Source of the DNA: Chloroflexota bacterium
GTDB taxonomy: Bacteria > Chloroflexota > UBA6077
Direction: 5' to 3'
Length of the DNA stretch: 5,834 bases
NCBI GenBank assembly: GCA_021788565.1
Contig: JAJYKO010000417.1
Location: forward strand, 1-5,834
The position numbers and the translations under genes were made by a program. Under the pieces are notes generated by a model. That model saw only the letters and a program-made list of their open reading frames with translations. It was not told the DNA's origin and did no database searches. This document shows, one piece after another, positions 4,931 to 5,834 of this stretch. Positions within the stretch are counted from its first letter, which is position 1. Every line of letters starts with the position of its first letter.

Positions 4931-5560
4931 CTACAGCAGCTTAAGGTGCATTGCTTCCGCCACCAGCTCCGCGCGATTCGCCGCGTTCAGCTTGCGCATC
5001 AGGCTCTGGATGTGGCTCTTGACCGTGCTCTCGCTGATGACCAGCTCTTCCGCGATCTCCCGGCTTGTCAATCCACGAGTCACGGCCCGTAGAACCTCCA
5101 GTTCTCGCCCCGTCGGCCGCTCCATAGCTGCTTGGATGGCCATCTGTTTCATCTGCGCGACGACCCTGCCGGCAACTTTCGGATCGAGCACCACCTCGCC
5201 GCGAAGAACGGCGCGAAGCTGCCCGAGCAGTCCCAAGGCATCGATATCCTTAAGCAGGTAACCCCTGGCACCCGCGAGTAAGCTGCGCTGAATCGCGTCC
5301 TCGTCGACAAACGCGGAAAGCATGACGACCTTCAGGTCCGGCCAGCGTCGCAGCAATTCCTCACACAGTCTCGCACCATCGCGGTCAGCCATGCGGACGT
5401 CGAGAAGCACGAGGTCCGGCGCAGTTCTCAGTATCGCGGCCATCAGGTCATCTGCGCGGGCGCATTCGCCGGCCACCTCCAGGTCGCCCGCGGTCTCGAT
5501 AATCTCAGCCAGTCCCCGCCTGACGATTTCGTGGTCGTCTACCAACAAAATCCGATTCAT
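4931..5560 (-). CDS. NarL/FixJ-family two-component response regulator
   Basis: The 209-residue protein has a receiver domain (about 1-118) and a LuxR-type helix-turn-helix (about 147-207). In the receiver, D8 and D9 form the acidic pocket, D54 in LLDVRM is the expected phospho-acceptor, S82 is the switch Ser/Thr and K104 in LLKD is the conserved lysine; all key residues are present. The DNA-binding part shows LTSREIAEELVISESTVKSH (164-183) and LMRKLNAANRAELV (187-200), a typical four-helix LuxR/GerE domain. When phosphorylated it should bind DNA as a dimer. The start ATG overlaps the kinase stop (ATGA), so the genes are translationally coupled; no strong ribosome site precedes it, which fits. 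Its target is not shown, but the neighbouring convergent ferredoxin operon is a candidate. Confidence 0.95.
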   Translation of the reverse strand: MNRILLVDDHEIVRRGLAEIIETAGDLEVAGECARADDLMAAILRTAPDLVLLDVRMADRDGARLCEELLRRWPDLKVVMLSAFVDEDAIQRSLLAGARGYLLKDIDALGLLGQLRAVLRGEVVLDPKVAGRVVAQMKQMAIQAAMERPTGRELEVLRAVTRGLTSREIAEELVISESTVKSHIQSLMRKLNAANRAELVAEAMHLKLL

Positions 5561-5834
5561 GTCGCGGCCATTTCGCCCGACGGCTCATTCCACTGGCGCA
5601 ACAAGGGGATGGTCGCCTCGACCACAGTGCCGCCTTGAGGACGCCGGCGGATGCCGAAGGTTCCGTGCCACGGAGCTAACCGTTCGACCATGCTTGCCAG
5701 CCCATGGTGGCCCCCGGACCACAGAGCATCGTCGCGGCGCCCATCTGCGATGCCAAGGCCATCGTCCTCGATACGGATGACTATCTGCTCAGACGCAAAC
5801 TCCAGAGTAACCCAGACGTGAGAGGCTCCTCCGT
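5557..5834 (-). CDS. Sensor histidine kinase, C-terminal fragment (cut by window edge)
   Basis: Ninety-one C-terminal residues are visible. They contain a HATPase_c domain: VTLEF and IVIRIEDDGLGIADG (17-31, with the DxGxG G1 box at D24-G28), then GHHGLASMVERL (41-52, the G2 box in the GxGL..M.ER form typical of NarX/DegS-type kinases), and GGTVVEATIPL (67-77), the final strand. The dimerisation and phosphorylation region and any sensor domain lie outside the window, so the signal is unknown. A short tail (RQWNEPSGEMAAT) follows the domain. The TGA (5559-5557) overlaps the response regulator ATG by 4 nt, marking a cognate pair. The protein has no start here only because the window ends. Confidence 0.92.
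   Translation of the reverse strand, partial: GGASHVWVTLEFASEQIVIRIEDDGLGIADGRRDDALWSGGHHGLASMVERLAPWHGTFGIRRRPQGGTVVEATIPLLRQWNEPSGEMAAT

Noticed and set aside
4874..5092. Plus-strand open frame starting in the terminator hairpin
   Set aside because: Its first residues mirror the opposite-strand frame because the hairpin is palindromic, and it is antisense to the response regulator.

Overview
The window is a GC-rich bacterial chromosomal segment carrying eight protein genes, two of them cut by the window edges. It has no RNA genes, insertion sequences or CRISPR arrays. High GC, mixed Shine-Dalgarno and apparently leaderless starts, and short GTTCTGR heptad repeats would fit a lineage such as Chloroflexota or a GC-rich actinobacterium-like group. 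That is weak inference, because no phylogenetic marker is present.

Left part (1-1844, all minus strand): a GTG-initiated 2-keto-4-pentenoate hydratase-family enzyme (1056-1844) is followed 5 nt later by a solitary DPPY-type DNA methyltransferase (214-1050). After an intergenic spacer comes the first 33 codons of an FAD-dependent oxidoreductase (1-100). The spacer contains a 65-nt inverted repeat built from eight 7-nt units, plus a 16-bp perfect palindrome that runs into the methyltransferase stop codon.

Divergent region (1845-2022): this spacer holds a candidate extended -10 promoter with an abutting perfect dyad for the minus-strand operon. It also holds a -10 hexamer exactly 7 nt before the ATG of the plus-strand gene, which suggests a leaderless transcript. 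The plus-strand gene (2023-2802) encodes an uncharacterised polytopic membrane protein whose two halves are related to each other (internal duplication, offset 144 residues).

Central operon (3049-4858, plus strand): three tightly packed genes, membrane protein A1, a two-cluster [4Fe-4S] ferredoxin-like protein, then membrane protein A2. A1 and A2 are paralogues (81 of the first 150 residues identical, no gaps) that flank the ferredoxin gene. The arrangement suggests a small membrane-bound electron-transfer module of unrecognised type; this is the most interesting part of the window. The operon ends at a 45-nt near-perfect hairpin that probably terminates transcription from both sides.

Right part (4931-5834, minus strand): a convergent two-component pair, the C-terminal ATPase part of a sensor histidine kinase and a NarL/FixJ-family response regulator, overlapping by 4 nt (ATGA). 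The pair may regulate the neighbouring operon, but only proximity suggests this.
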